From an uncultured bacterium (GTDB lineage Bacteria > Elusimicrobiota > Elusimicrobia > Elusimicrobiales > Elusimicrobiaceae): 64,000 nt of DNA. The stretch lies in contig CASFOP010000003.1 of assembly GCA_949296525.1 (NCBI GenBank), positions 62,001 through 126,000 of the forward strand, in the 5' to 3' direction. Below the pieces are notes generated by a model. The model saw only the letters and a program-made list of their open reading frames with translations, had not been told where the DNA came from and did no database searches. Below are positions 26,886 through 36,228 of the stretch, piece after piece. Every line of letters starts with the position of its first letter. Position 1 is the stretch's first letter. Position numbers and translations under genes: made by a program.

Positions 26886-27380
26886 ATGAAATGGAACCGT
26901 CTGTTACTTGCCATTTGCACGGTGTTTTTGGTAGCTGCCTGTGCTAAAATGGACATTCCCCAGCCGCCTCAGTTAAATGTATCTTTGCCAGTAGCCGGCG
27001 CAGAAGAAGCGGTTTGGTCTTCTTCCGAACATCAAGGCCAGCCCGTACTGGTGGCCGTTATGGCTTCGTACTGCGGCTGGTGCAAGCGTTCCCTGCCCGC
27101 TCTGGAAGCGGCCAATGCGGAATTTAAAGACAAAGGTGTGGAAGTCGTGGGCATTTACGTAGATGACGATGAAGACGCCGTTTTGGATATTATAAACCAA
27201 TATGGCCTGAAAAGCACCATCCTCTACCAGGGCGGGCAAACTGCACAGGATTTAATGGTGCAGGGTTTCCCGCATATTATGTTGTTTGACAAAGACCATA
27301 ATATGATTAAAATCTGGAGCGGTTACTCCGACACGCTGGCCGAGGAATATCAAAAAGAAATCAATAAACTGCTGGATTAA
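26886..27380 (+). CDS. Thioredoxin-fold lipoprotein (TlpA/ResA-like)
   Basis: 164 residues. Lipoprotein signal with lipobox LVAAC (Cys19). Thioredoxin domain with redox motif CGWC (63-66) and the cis-Pro in QGFPHIML. Periplasmic disulfide reductase or oxidant-defence role is likely. AAAAGGAG precedes the start. The DUF2339 gene follows after 20 bp. Confidence 0.88.
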   Translation: MKWNRLLLAICTVFLVAACAKMDIPQPPQLNVSLPVAGAEEAVWSSSEHQGQPVLVAVMASYCGWCKRSLPALEAANAEFKDKGVEVVGIYVDDDEDAVLDIINQYGLKSTILYQGGQTAQDLMVQGFPHIMLFDKDHNMIKIWSGYSDTLAEEYQKEINKLLD

Positions 27381-27400
27381 CTGCAAAAAGGAGAAGAAAC

Positions 27401-30319
27401 GTGATCTTACTTATATTACTGATCTTAGCTGTACCCATAGCCCTTTTTGTATCCCTGGTGGTGTTGTTTGACCGCACAAGCCGCTTGAATTACCGCCTGA
27501 AGATATTGGAACAGCAGCTAAAAGAAGCAGCCTCAAAAAATCAGGCTATTCCCGTTTCTTCTCCTTTACCTGAACCGCAGGAACCGGCCGTTGCACCGGA
27601 GCCGGCGGTGGAGGACCGTGATTTTTTCACTTTTACAGACCCTGTACAACATACAGAGCCCTCCCCCGGTCTGGCAGAACAAGTCTCCCCCGTTCCCGCA
27701 GAACCCGACACGCAGGCAGCTGCTGTCTGCGCGGCGGCCCCCTCTAAAGAGGAGCCGCCGCAGGAGCTTTCTCCCGCAGCGGCCAAAACTTCTGCTCAGC
27801 AGGTCAAGCCTTTGATAGACTGGGAAAATTTTACCACCGCCAAACTTTTCTCCTGGATCGGCGGGTTCACGCTGTTTTTGGGTTTTGCGTTTTGGATAAA
27901 GTACTCCATTGAAAACAACCTGATTAGCCCGGCCATGCGCATTATTTTAAGCGCGCTGCTGGGGCTGGCTCTGTTAGGCATCGGCTTATTTATCCGCCGG
28001 GAAAACCTGAAAACTATGGCCGATACGCTTTGCGGCTGTGGCTTAGCCGTACTGTACGCTTCCATTTTCGGTGCGTATTCCTTTTACAGCCTGATCGGCT
28101 TTCCCTCCGCTTTTGCCCTGATGGCAACAGTAGCCTTGCTGTCCTTTGGCGTGGCTATATACAAAAACGCCAAATACGTCGGTTTCCTGGCGGAAATCAT
28201 CAGTTTCCTGACTCCATTTATACTTTCCGGCGGCAGCGAAAATTATATTTTCTTCTTTTCTTATGTAGCTTTTATCAATGCGGCGGCAGCCGTTACCGCG
28301 CTGACCCGCCGCTGGAACGGCCTGCTTATAGGTGCCTGTATTTTTACCTTTTTGTGTCAAACGGCGGCGGCAAATATTCTCAGCACGCAGGCCGGGACAT
28401 TTGCTCTTTTCGCCGCTTTATATGCTGCGGCGGCCGCTGCGGCCGCATGGAAATACAAAGACCGGATTTCCGAAATTACCCAGGAGGTACTGGCCTTTTT
28501 TACCGTTGGCGGGTTTCTGTTTGTCTGCTCTGCGCTGAATGCCAATGCCATTCATTTATCCCACGCATTGGTGTGGCTGGCTTTGGGCCTATGGTTAAAT
28601 ATTTTGCTGGCGTTTTTGGCATACCGCCAACCCGGCAGATATACTTCCGCCTTTATTGTTGGCAAATTTTTTGTATTTATTGCCCTTTGCCTTTGGATAC
28701 GCAACATAAACAGCCAGCCGCTGCTGACGCTGACGGCATTTTTGGCTTTTTTCGCCGTCAATGCCGCGCCGGATTTGCTGCTGTATAAAAAACAAGAAAA
28801 ACTCCCCTCAGCACTGTCTGTCATCCTGCCGGGGGCCTTCATGTTGCCGCTGCTGTTTAGTCTGCCCCAAGCCAATGAACAGGCTTTTGCGGCGGCATTT
28901 ATATTAATGGCCGTATTCGTGGCCCTGTCAGCCCTGTTCGCCGCTTTAAACGGCAAAATGCTGGCGGCGCTCGGGGCCTGCGTCGCATTTATCATAGCCT
29001 TGATTATTTATGCTCTTTTCAGGCCGGCCGCGGTGCCGTCCTGGATTATCCTGGCTCTGGCCTTTGTCCCTTCTTTACTCATCGCCGTCGTGGCACGCTA
29101 TGCCGTAAAACAAACCGACAAGACATTATCCCCCACCTTGTTTGCCACCGCATTAATGCCGTATATACTCATATCCATAATGAGTGCCAGACAGGACGTC
29201 TCCATCCATCTGCTGATGGGCTTTACGCTGGCTTTTAACCTGCTTTGCGCCCTATTTGTATATATTTACAGAAACGGCAAGCCGCTGCTGGCGGCTTTAT
29301 GCGGCAGCACGCTGCTGCAACTGACACAAATAGTCCAGCTGCAGGCAGGAGCGGCACAAGCGTTTATTTATTGGACGCTGGGTATCTTTTTGTGTTTTGC
29401 CGTGTATCCGTTCTTTTTCAAAAAACGCTTTTTAGATGACACGGCAGCCTGGATATGCAGCGCGTTGTCCGGGGTGGCGGCTGCGCTGCTTATCTATGTA
29501 ACCATGCAGGCCTATTTTGTCGTAGCGCATCCGGGGCTGCTGCCGCTGGGTTTTGCGTTGCTCTATGCAGCTGCTGTTTATAAAACCGCTTTTTGGCAAC
29601 CGCTGCCGGAAGGGATACAACGCACACGTTTGGCTTTGCTGGGCGGAGTGACGCTGTTTTTTATTACACTGGTTTTCCCGCTGGAACTGAGTAAAGCGTG
29701 GCTGACTGCGGCATGGGCGCTGGAAGGGGCGGCCCTTGTATACTTAAACCGTTTCCTGCGCCATCCGGGCCTGACCCGCACGGGGTTTGCCCTGCTGCTC
29801 ATCGTATTTGCCCGGCTGGTATTAAACCCGGCAATACCCCACTATTATCCTGTGGAAAATAAAATATTCAACTGGTATCTGTATGTGTTCGGCCTGGCGG
29901 GGGCAATGTCTTTGCTGGCAGCACGCTGGTGGCAACCGAAGGAAGAAACCGGTTTCCGGGCCTGGCTTAAAGCTTTGGGCGGCATACTGCTTTTCGTACT
30001 GATGAATATAGAAATCGCTTCTTATTTCTCCGCTGGAAGCACATTAACCTTTGATATGTTCGGTGCGTTTAATTCCGCTATTGCCTATACGGTGGGCTGG
30101 ACGCTGTTCGGCGCCGCTTGCCTGCTTTTGGGGGCCAATAACAAAAGCACTTACACGAAACGTACAGGCATCCTATTGATTGCACTGGCCCTGTTGAAAT
30201 TGTTTTTCTCGGACATTTGGGCGTTGGGCGGCCTGTACCGCGTGTTTGGGCTGTTCGGCGTGGCGGCGGTGTTGATAGTGATCTCTTTTATCTATCAACG
30301 TTTCCGGCAGACACGCTGA
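27401..30319 (+). CDS. DUF2339 multi-pass membrane protein
   Basis: 972 residues, GTG start behind AAGGAGAAG. One N-terminal membrane segment, a Pro/Glu-rich linker (about 45-135), then the DUF2339 region opening with DWENFTTAKLFSWIGGFTLFLGFAFWIKYSIE and about 24-28 further hydrophobic segments to the end. Function of the family is unknown; membrane-only proteins of this size may handle envelope lipids or polymers. Cotranscribed with the thioredoxin lipoprotein. Confidence 0.85.
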   Translation: MILLILLILAVPIALFVSLVVLFDRTSRLNYRLKILEQQLKEAASKNQAIPVSSPLPEPQEPAVAPEPAVEDRDFFTFTDPVQHTEPSPGLAEQVSPVPAEPDTQAAAVCAAAPSKEEPPQELSPAAAKTSAQQVKPLIDWENFTTAKLFSWIGGFTLFLGFAFWIKYSIENNLISPAMRIILSALLGLALLGIGLFIRRENLKTMADTLCGCGLAVLYASIFGAYSFYSLIGFPSAFALMATVALLSFGVAIYKNAKYVGFLAEIISFLTPFILSGGSENYIFFFSYVAFINAAAAVTALTRRWNGLLIGACIFTFLCQTAAANILSTQAGTFALFAALYAAAAAAAAWKYKDRISEITQEVLAFFTVGGFLFVCSALNANAIHLSHALVWLALGLWLNILLAFLAYRQPGRYTSAFIVGKFFVFIALCLWIRNINSQPLLTLTAFLAFFAVNAAPDLLLYKKQEKLPSALSVILPGAFMLPLLFSLPQANEQAFAAAFILMAVFVALSALFAALNGKMLAALGACVAFIIALIIYALFRPAAVPSWIILALAFVPSLLIAVVARYAVKQTDKTLSPTLFATALMPYILISIMSARQDVSIHLLMGFTLAFNLLCALFVYIYRNGKPLLAALCGSTLLQLTQIVQLQAGAAQAFIYWTLGIFLCFAVYPFFFKKRFLDDTAAWICSALSGVAAALLIYVTMQAYFVVAHPGLLPLGFALLYAAAVYKTAFWQPLPEGIQRTRLALLGGVTLFFITLVFPLELSKAWLTAAWALEGAALVYLNRFLRHPGLTRTGFALLLIVFARLVLNPAIPHYYPVENKIFNWYLYVFGLAGAMSLLAARWWQPKEETGFRAWLKALGGILLFVLMNIEIASYFSAGSTLTFDMFGAFNSAIAYTVGWTLFGAACLLLGANNKSTYTKRTGILLIALALLKLFFSDIWALGGLYRVFGLFGVAAVLIVISFIYQRFRQTR

Positions 30320-30363
30320 TGAAAGCCCCGGGCGTCTTCCTGCAGTTTATGTGGAATATATTT

Positions 30364-30391
30364 AAAAACCCCGCCTTTCGGCGGGGTTTTT
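30364..30391. terminator. Bidirectional terminator
   Basis: Stem AAAAACCCCGCC with its complement and a 4-nt loop; T5 on both strands. Shared by DUF2339 and the converging lipoprotein gene. Confidence 0.88.
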
Positions 30392-30406
30392 ACTTCTGAA
30401 AGTATG

Positions 30407-31084
30407 CTACTTGTCCGAAGGATTTGCCCGGTAGTCCTCACAGGCAAATTCCGTACAGGCGTCATTTATATAAGCTTCCCGCTCATTTAACGGGACAATA
30501 TGTTTGCTCTGAATGTTTTTTTCTATTTCCTCTATTATACGCCGATTATAATCTGCAGAGCACGGCCAGGTCGTGGCAGCATATTTTTTCAATTCTTCTA
30601 ACGTAGTTCCTTTTTCATACACTATTTCCCATGCCCAATAACGACCGTCCAACTTTATACATTGTTCTGCTGTTAAAGAAGCTATCAGTTCTTTATCCTG
30701 CGTAGCCGGCGCAATGACGGCGCGCGCGGCTTGGTTGACTTGCTCTAACATCTCTTCTTCGTCCCGGGTTAAAGGATGCGTATTGCCCGTGTCCAGATTC
30801 TGCCGGATTTTTTCCATTAAACGGCGGTTGCATTCTTCTCCGCCAAACCAGTGGTGACTGTTCTGTTCCAACTCCTCATAGGTCACATCTCCGGCCACTA
30901 TACGCCCCGCCCAATACCGGGCATCCAAATCCCGAACGGGCTCCTGCAATCGGCATACTTCCTCATTTATTTTTTGATTTTCCTCCTCGGTCATATAGTA
31001 GGGAGATCGGTATTCCTCCTCCTGAATCGGAGTACACGCCCCCGCCACAAACATCATCATGAAGATGAAAATTACTTTTTTCAT
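30407..31084 (-). CDS. Lipoprotein with duplicated module
   Basis: 225 residues from the ATG at 31084, 6 nt after GGGAGG. Lipobox VAGAC near residue 17. Two copies of a roughly 45-residue alpha-helical module: LDARYWAGRIVAGDVTYEEL ... CNRRLMEKIRQNL, and LDGRYWAWEIVYEKGTTLEEL ... YNRRIIEEIEKNI. Cysteines occur in matching places (CRLQ/CIKL, ECNRR/CSADYNRR). Family not recognised; role unknown. Confidence 0.75.
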   Translation of the reverse strand: MKKVIFIFMMMFVAGACTPIQEEEYRSPYYMTEEENQKINEEVCRLQEPVRDLDARYWAGRIVAGDVTYEELEQNSHHWFGGEECNRRLMEKIRQNLDTGNTHPLTRDEEEMLEQVNQAARAVIAPATQDKELIASLTAEQCIKLDGRYWAWEIVYEKGTTLEELKKYAATTWPCSADYNRRIIEEIEKNIQSKHIVPLNEREAYINDACTEFACEDYRANPSDK

Positions 31085-31191
31085 CTTCAACCTCCCAAAT
31101 TAAAACTATAAAAATGCCGACCCAGCTACTTTTATTTCAACAAACAAATGCCCTTCTCTTTCGATAGACCACCATTAAATATTATAAATTT

Positions 31192-31965
31192 TCAAAAAAT
31201 GAGCAAAGACAGCGCCATCACCATCATGCCGCCGATAACGCCCCAAATAACACCGTGCCCGTCGCCGTATTCGTGCGCGGTGGGCAGCAGTTCGTCCAAC
31301 GAAATATACACCATAATACCGGCCACAAAGGCAAACATCACGCCGAAGGCGGCCTCGCTGAGTATACTGCGGAAAAGGACATACCCCAATATGGCTCCCA
31401 ACGGTTCGGCCAGGCCCGAAAAGGTGCTGTACCAAAACGCTTTGCTTTTGCTGCCCGTGGCGTGGTAAACGGGCAAAGCCACGGCAATGCCTTCCGGGAT
31501 ATTGTGTATGGCCACGGCCACCGCAATGGATACGCCCAGCGTGATATTTTCCATAGACGCCATAAAGGTGGCCAGCCCTTCCGGGAAATTATGTACGGCC
31601 AGGGCCAGCGCGGTAAAAAGCCCCAGGTGTTTGAGTTTATTTTTCTTTTCCAGCGCGTCGGAATGCACATGGTGCGACGGCATAAACCGGTCAATCAGCC
31701 ACGCCAGCACCACCCCCAAAAAGAAAATCCCCACGCTCATCCAGGCGCCGGGATTTTCCCCGTACAAGGCCGTCAGCGAGGCCTTTGCCTGCGGCATCAT
31801 TTCCATAAAGGACACATACAACATAACGCCGGCCGAAAAGCCCAACCCCAGCGCCAGCGCGGCAAAATTGTCTTTTTTGACAACAAAGGCCAGCAGGCCG
31901 CCCACACTGGTGGCAGCCCCGGCCAAAAAACTTAAAACTAAAGCGGCGGCAATGGATGCACTCAT
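31192..31965 (-). CDS. zupT: ZIP family metal transporter (ZupT-like)
   Basis: 257 residues, about eight membrane segments. The two metal-site helices carry HNFPEGLATF and HNIPEGIAVALP, the hallmark of ZIP transporters, with a short His-containing cytoplasmic loop (PSHHVHSD). Imports Zn2+ and other divalent ions. TGCTATGAT ends 6 nt before the ATG and there is no ribosome site, so a leaderless message is likely. It is the second metal importer in the window. Confidence 0.93.
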   Translation of the reverse strand: MSASIAAALVLSFLAGAATSVGGLLAFVVKKDNFAALALGLGFSAGVMLYVSFMEMMPQAKASLTALYGENPGAWMSVGIFFLGVVLAWLIDRFMPSHHVHSDALEKKNKLKHLGLFTALALAVHNFPEGLATFMASMENITLGVSIAVAVAIHNIPEGIAVALPVYHATGSKSKAFWYSTFSGLAEPLGAILGYVLFRSILSEAAFGVMFAFVAGIMVYISLDELLPTAHEYGDGHGVIWGVIGGMMVMALSLLIF

Positions 31966-32054
31966 AGAAACATCATAGCAAACTAGCGCTCGGAAGATGC
32001 AGAAAAAACAGAACTATCCGCTGCGGCCTTGCGGAGCAAATAGTATAATGAAGT

Positions 32055-33395
32055 ATGTTTTTTTCACCCGAACCCGGACAGCACATAGAAATCACCGATG
32101 AATTTAAAGACGCCCTGGCCCTGCTGGACGCCCCCGCCCGCTTGCACCCGCTGATTTTTATTACCGGCAAGGCCGGCACCGGCAAAACCACCCTGTTGAA
32201 ATTTTTTGCGCGCAACACCGTTAAAAACACCGTCGTGCTGGCCACAACGGGCATTGCCGCCGTTAACGTACGCGGGCAGACGGTGCATTCGTTTTTTCAT
32301 TTAAAACCCGGCAATTTATTGGATTTACCCTCCCTGAAAAAACTGCCGCGCCGCACGGTGGACGCGCTGGAAACCATTATCGTGGACGAAGCCTCCATGC
32401 TGCGCGCCGACCTGCTGGACGCCATGGACCACATCCTGCGCATTTCCACCCGGGAAAACATACCCTTTGGCGGCAAGCAAATCATTTTGTTCGGGGATTT
32501 ATTTCAACTGCCTCCCGTGGAAGAAAACCCGCAGGGCGGCCTTTTTGATTATTTCCGCGCTTTGTATCCCAGCCCGTTCTTTTTTGACGCACGCGCGGCG
32601 CAGGAAACAAAAATAGAAGTCTTTGAACTCAACCGCATTTTCCGCCAGAAAGACGACGATACTTTTGCCCGACTGCTCAACAAAATACGCGAAGGAACCG
32701 TGACCCAGCCGGAGCTGGACCGCCTGCTCAACTGCCGTAAAACAGACCAGGAACCCGATGATTTAGATGACGCCATTATTTTATCCCCCACCAATGAAGG
32801 CGCGGCCTGGCGCAACCGCGACCGTTTGGCACAGCTGAACGGACAGGAATTCGTTTACCGCGCCACAGTAGACGAAACCTTCAAGAAAAAAAGCGTTCCC
32901 GCCGAAGAAGCCCTGCACCTTAAACGCGGGGCCAAAATCATGATGCTGGCCAATAATCCGGACTGCCACTGGGTAAACGGGGATATCGGCACCGTCTATG
33001 ATTTAGGGGAAGATTTCATTAAAGTAGAATTGAAGGGAAACATTTACCAGGTAGAACCGTATGTCTGGGAGGACGTGAAATATGTATTTAATCCGCTGTC
33101 CCAAAAACTGGAGCCTAAAGTGAACGGTTTTTTTAAGCAATATCCGCTTAAGCCCGCCTGGGCCATCACCATACACAAAAGCCAGGGGCTGACGTTTAAC
33201 GGAGTGTATTTGGATATTGGGCGCGGCGCGTTTGCCCCGGGGCAAACCTATGTGGCGCTCAGCCGCTGCCGCACATTGCAAGGCATACAATTAAAAAAAG
33301 ACATTACGCTTAAAGACATCCGCTGCGACGCACGCGTACAAGCGTTTTTCCGCCGCGTACGCGGTATAGCCGCCCCGCGCCGCACTTTTGCCTGA
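32055..33395 (+). CDS. PIF1-like / AAA-type DNA helicase
   Basis: 446 residues, superfamily 1B. Walker A GKAGTGKTTL near 38, motif II IIVDEASM, motif III LFGDLFQLPPV, and the C-terminal motifs AITIHKSQGLTF and YVALSRCRTLQGI. Compact form typical of bacterial PIF1-like helicases (RRM3/PIF1/RecD2 group). TATAAT ends 5 nt before the ATG with no ribosome site, so probably leaderless. Confidence 0.9.
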   Translation: MFFSPEPGQHIEITDEFKDALALLDAPARLHPLIFITGKAGTGKTTLLKFFARNTVKNTVVLATTGIAAVNVRGQTVHSFFHLKPGNLLDLPSLKKLPRRTVDALETIIVDEASMLRADLLDAMDHILRISTRENIPFGGKQIILFGDLFQLPPVEENPQGGLFDYFRALYPSPFFFDARAAQETKIEVFELNRIFRQKDDDTFARLLNKIREGTVTQPELDRLLNCRKTDQEPDDLDDAIILSPTNEGAAWRNRDRLAQLNGQEFVYRATVDETFKKKSVPAEEALHLKRGAKIMMLANNPDCHWVNGDIGTVYDLGEDFIKVELKGNIYQVEPYVWEDVKYVFNPLSQKLEPKVNGFFKQYPLKPAWAITIHKSQGLTFNGVYLDIGRGAFAPGQTYVALSRCRTLQGIQLKKDITLKDIRCDARVQAFFRRVRGIAAPRRTFA

Positions 33396-33503
33396 ACCCC
33401 GATGTTAGCTGCCAGCGGCGCCTCTTGCCGCGCGGCCGAACCGGGCCGCTTTGCATAGACGGGAACGTCCCGGGTACAGGCAAAAATAAGCTATAATATA
33501 TAT

Positions 33504-34727
33504 ATGAAGCAACAGAAAACCTGGCAGGGAACCTCCGCAACAAGGCGCAATTCGGCCTTGTTTTTATTTGTTCTTCTGGGCATGTTAACGGCCTTTGGTC
33601 CGTTCGTGACCGATATGTACCTACCCAGCCTTCCGGCCATGGCGGATTATTTTTCCGCTTCCGCTTCCTGGGTACAGTTGGGGCTGACTTTTTCCATGCT
33701 CGGGCTGGCCGCGGGGCAAATCTTATTTGGACCGCTTAGTGATAAATACGGCCGCCGTGCGCCGCTGCTGGCGTCCATGATGCTGTATCTGCTGGCCACG
33801 CTGGGCTGTATCTTTGCGCCGAATATTGAGTTTTTCGTCGCGCTGCGTTTTGCACAGGGCATTGCCGCGGCGGGCGGGATTGTCATTTCCCGCTCTATTG
33901 CCACAGATAAATTCAAAAGCAAAAATTTGGCCAAAGCCCTGGCCATTGTGGGGGCCATTAACGGCATAGCCCCCGTGGCCGCACCGGTCATCGGTGGGCT
34001 GGTACTGGGAGTAACGGGTTGGAGAGGAATATTCGCGGTATTATTTATCCTGGGGCTGGCTTTGACGGGGGCGTGCGTTCATTTCAACGAATCGCTTTCC
34101 CGCACCAAACGGTCCAAGGAAAAACTGAGCAAAACCTTTCGCCTGTTCAAACCGCTGTTTTCCAACCGCAAATTTATTTTTTACACGCTGCAAATGGCAT
34201 TTGCCCAGGGCATATTGTTCGGCTATATTGCAGCTTCGCCGTTTATTATTCAGCAGCATTACGGCTATTCCCCGCTGGCATTTAGCTTGTTTTTTGCGGT
34301 GAATGCTGTGGCTATCGGCGTTGGCGCCGCAATGGCCGTAAAATTTAAACGGCAGGAAAACGCCGTGAGTGTCAGCTGCGGCGGCATGCTGCTTTTTGCC
34401 GTTCTGGTGACGGCGGCTTTGGCCGCAGGAGCGGGCATCTGGGTCTTTGAAATACTGATGATTTGTTTGCTGTTTATTATGGGGCTGACGTTTACCGCCG
34501 CCACCACATTGGCTATGGACTGTGCCCGCGAACAGGCCGGTTCCGCTTCGGCGCTGTTGGGAGCGCTGGGCTTTTTATCCGGCAGCATCGTTTCCCCGCT
34601 GGTGGGGCTGGGGAGTATTCTAATATCAACCGGTATAACGTTTATTATTTGTGCCGTGTGTTCAGCCGCCTGCGCATTTCTGGCACAGTACAAAAAAACG
34701 GCTGGGTACTTGCGGCAAAACACGTAA
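33504..34727 (+). CDS. MFS multidrug efflux protein (Bcr/CflA family)
   Basis: 407 residues with about 12 membrane segments. Signature stretches: FVTDMYLPSLPAMADYF in helix 1, PLSDKYGRRAPLL in loop 2-3 and the motif C region GGLVLGVTGWRGIF. Proton-driven drug export at the inner membrane. A perfect TATAAT ends 6 nt before the ATG and no ribosome site is seen. Confidence 0.9.
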   Translation: MKQQKTWQGTSATRRNSALFLFVLLGMLTAFGPFVTDMYLPSLPAMADYFSASASWVQLGLTFSMLGLAAGQILFGPLSDKYGRRAPLLASMMLYLLATLGCIFAPNIEFFVALRFAQGIAAAGGIVISRSIATDKFKSKNLAKALAIVGAINGIAPVAAPVIGGLVLGVTGWRGIFAVLFILGLALTGACVHFNESLSRTKRSKEKLSKTFRLFKPLFSNRKFIFYTLQMAFAQGILFGYIAASPFIIQQHYGYSPLAFSLFFAVNAVAIGVGAAMAVKFKRQENAVSVSCGGMLLFAVLVTAALAAGAGIWVFEILMICLLFIMGLTFTAATTLAMDCAREQAGSASALLGALGFLSGSIVSPLVGLGSILISTGITFIICAVCSAACAFLAQYKKTAGYLRQNT

Positions 34728-34769
34728 GCAAAGCCGAAAATATCCCGGCCGGGCCGGAAAGTTTCAGAA

Positions 34770-34799
34770 AAAACGGAGCGGGATTCCCGCTCCGTTTTT
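34770..34799. terminator. Bidirectional terminator
   Basis: Stem AAAACGGAGCGGGA with its complement and almost no loop; T5 and A6 flanks. It lies between the MFS gene and converging greA. Confidence 0.85.
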
Positions 34800-34820
34800 C
34801 TTGAAATTTCCGCCGGATAA

Positions 34821-35291
34821 TTATTTATATTCCAGCTTAACCAATTTATATTTATGGGGCCCTTTGGGCAGCTGCGCCTCAAATTCATCGCCTTCTTTGT
34901 GCCCCAGTACGCCGGATGCCAACGGGCTTTTTACGGACAGGAGCCCTTTGTCCGGGTTGGACTCCATGGATCCCACCAGCGTATAGGTAAACTCTATGTC
35001 CGCTTCCAAATCTTTAATCGTCACGGTCGCCCCGATGCGCGCCTCGCTGCGGTCCACGTCCAAATTGTCCGTAATTTCCGCATTTCGCAGCGTGTTTTCC
35101 AGTTCCTGAATGCGAATAAGCGTTTCCGCCTGTTTGTCTTTGGCAGCGTGGTATTCGGCGTTTTCCTTCAGGTCCCCTTGGGCAGCAGCTTCGCCGATTT
35201 CTTGTGAAAGCTGCGCCTTGGTATCTTTTAAATTCTTCAGTTCTCCCAACAGGGATTCGTATTTTTTACGGCTGATATAAACTTTTTCCAT
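34821..35291 (-). CDS. greA: Transcription elongation factor GreA
   Basis: 156 residues. N-terminal antiparallel coiled coil with the acidic tip region (AAAQGDLKENAEYHAAKDKQ), then the FKBP-like C-terminal domain (VGSMESNPDKGLLSVKSPLASGVLGHKEGDE). Rescues backtracked RNA polymerase by stimulating transcript cleavage. TAGGAG precedes the start. Confidence 0.95.
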   Translation of the reverse strand: MEKVYISRKKYESLLGELKNLKDTKAQLSQEIGEAAAQGDLKENAEYHAAKDKQAETLIRIQELENTLRNAEITDNLDVDRSEARIGATVTIKDLEADIEFTYTLVGSMESNPDKGLLSVKSPLASGVLGHKEGDEFEAQLPKGPHKYKLVKLEYK

Positions 35292-35408
35292 ATAACAAAC
35301 TCCTACACGGCACTGCCGCTAAGTAAAAGTTTACAATTTATGTATCCGCTTGGCAAATGAGCTCCGGGGTCCCTGCCAAAAGAAACGTAAATTTATATAA
35401 TCATTTAC

Positions 35409-36158
35409 ATGAAACGTTTGCCCGTTTGCCTCTTATTCCTGAGTGTGTGCCTATGCGTACAGGCCAAAACACGCGTGGAAATAGCCGAAGAAAATTCCCC
35501 GGCCATTGTGGCCGTTAACGTACTCAAAACAGACGGATCCACTTTTACGGGCACAGGCTTTGTCGTTACTGAGGACGGCGTTATTGCCACCAGCCGGCAC
35601 GTGCTGGATGATGCACTATATGTAAATGTTACTTTCAATACGGGGGCCGTATCCGGCCAGGCCGTAAAACTGGACGAAGCAGATCAGGTAGACCTGGCCC
35701 TGCTGAAAATAGACGCCCGTTATTTGCCTGCCGTCACGCTGGGAGATTCCGATTATGTATTGCCGGGGCAGGAAATCACCGTCATCGGCAATCCGCGCCG
35801 CCTGCAAAATACGGTATCTTCCGGCTTAATCAGCCAGGTACGGCGCAAAAATGACGGCACCCTGCTGCACCAAATCAGCGCCCCGATTTCCCCCAGTTCC
35901 AGCGGAAGCCCCGTGTTTAATGAAGACGGACAGGTGATTTCCGTCGCTTTCGGCAGCTATAAGGGAGAGGGGAACCAGAACCTGAATTTTGCCGTCCCCT
36001 CCAACTATTTGCTCCCGCTGCTCAGCAAACAACACTATTACCTCCCCGCAGCCACACCTGTACAGCCAGCCACCCGTTTAAGTGTTTGGGATAGGTTTAA
36101 AGCCCACATAGCCAAATCCTGGGAAATGACCCAAAGGCTTTTTTCCCGTTTGTTTTGA
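35409..36158 (+). CDS. Exported trypsin-like serine protease without PDZ
   Basis: 249 residues. Signal peptide to about residue 19, then one chymotrypsin-fold domain of the DegP/S1C type: H64 (TSRHVL), D95 (QVDLALL) and S165 (SPSSSGSPV). There is no PDZ domain; a basic amphipathic C-terminal tail follows (about 220-249). Periplasmic protease. TATAAT ends 7 nt before the ATG and no ribosome site is present. Confidence 0.85.
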   Translation: MKRLPVCLLFLSVCLCVQAKTRVEIAEENSPAIVAVNVLKTDGSTFTGTGFVVTEDGVIATSRHVLDDALYVNVTFNTGAVSGQAVKLDEADQVDLALLKIDARYLPAVTLGDSDYVLPGQEITVIGNPRRLQNTVSSGLISQVRRKNDGTLLHQISAPISPSSSGSPVFNEDGQVISVAFGSYKGEGNQNLNFAVPSNYLLPLLSKQHYYLPAATPVQPATRLSVWDRFKAHIAKSWEMTQRLFSRLF

Positions 36159-36228
36159 GAGACGGTCCCCTTTCCAAAAACTCCTTGCCTCTTTCGGAAA
36201 AAATGGCTAAACTTTATATAAATATATT

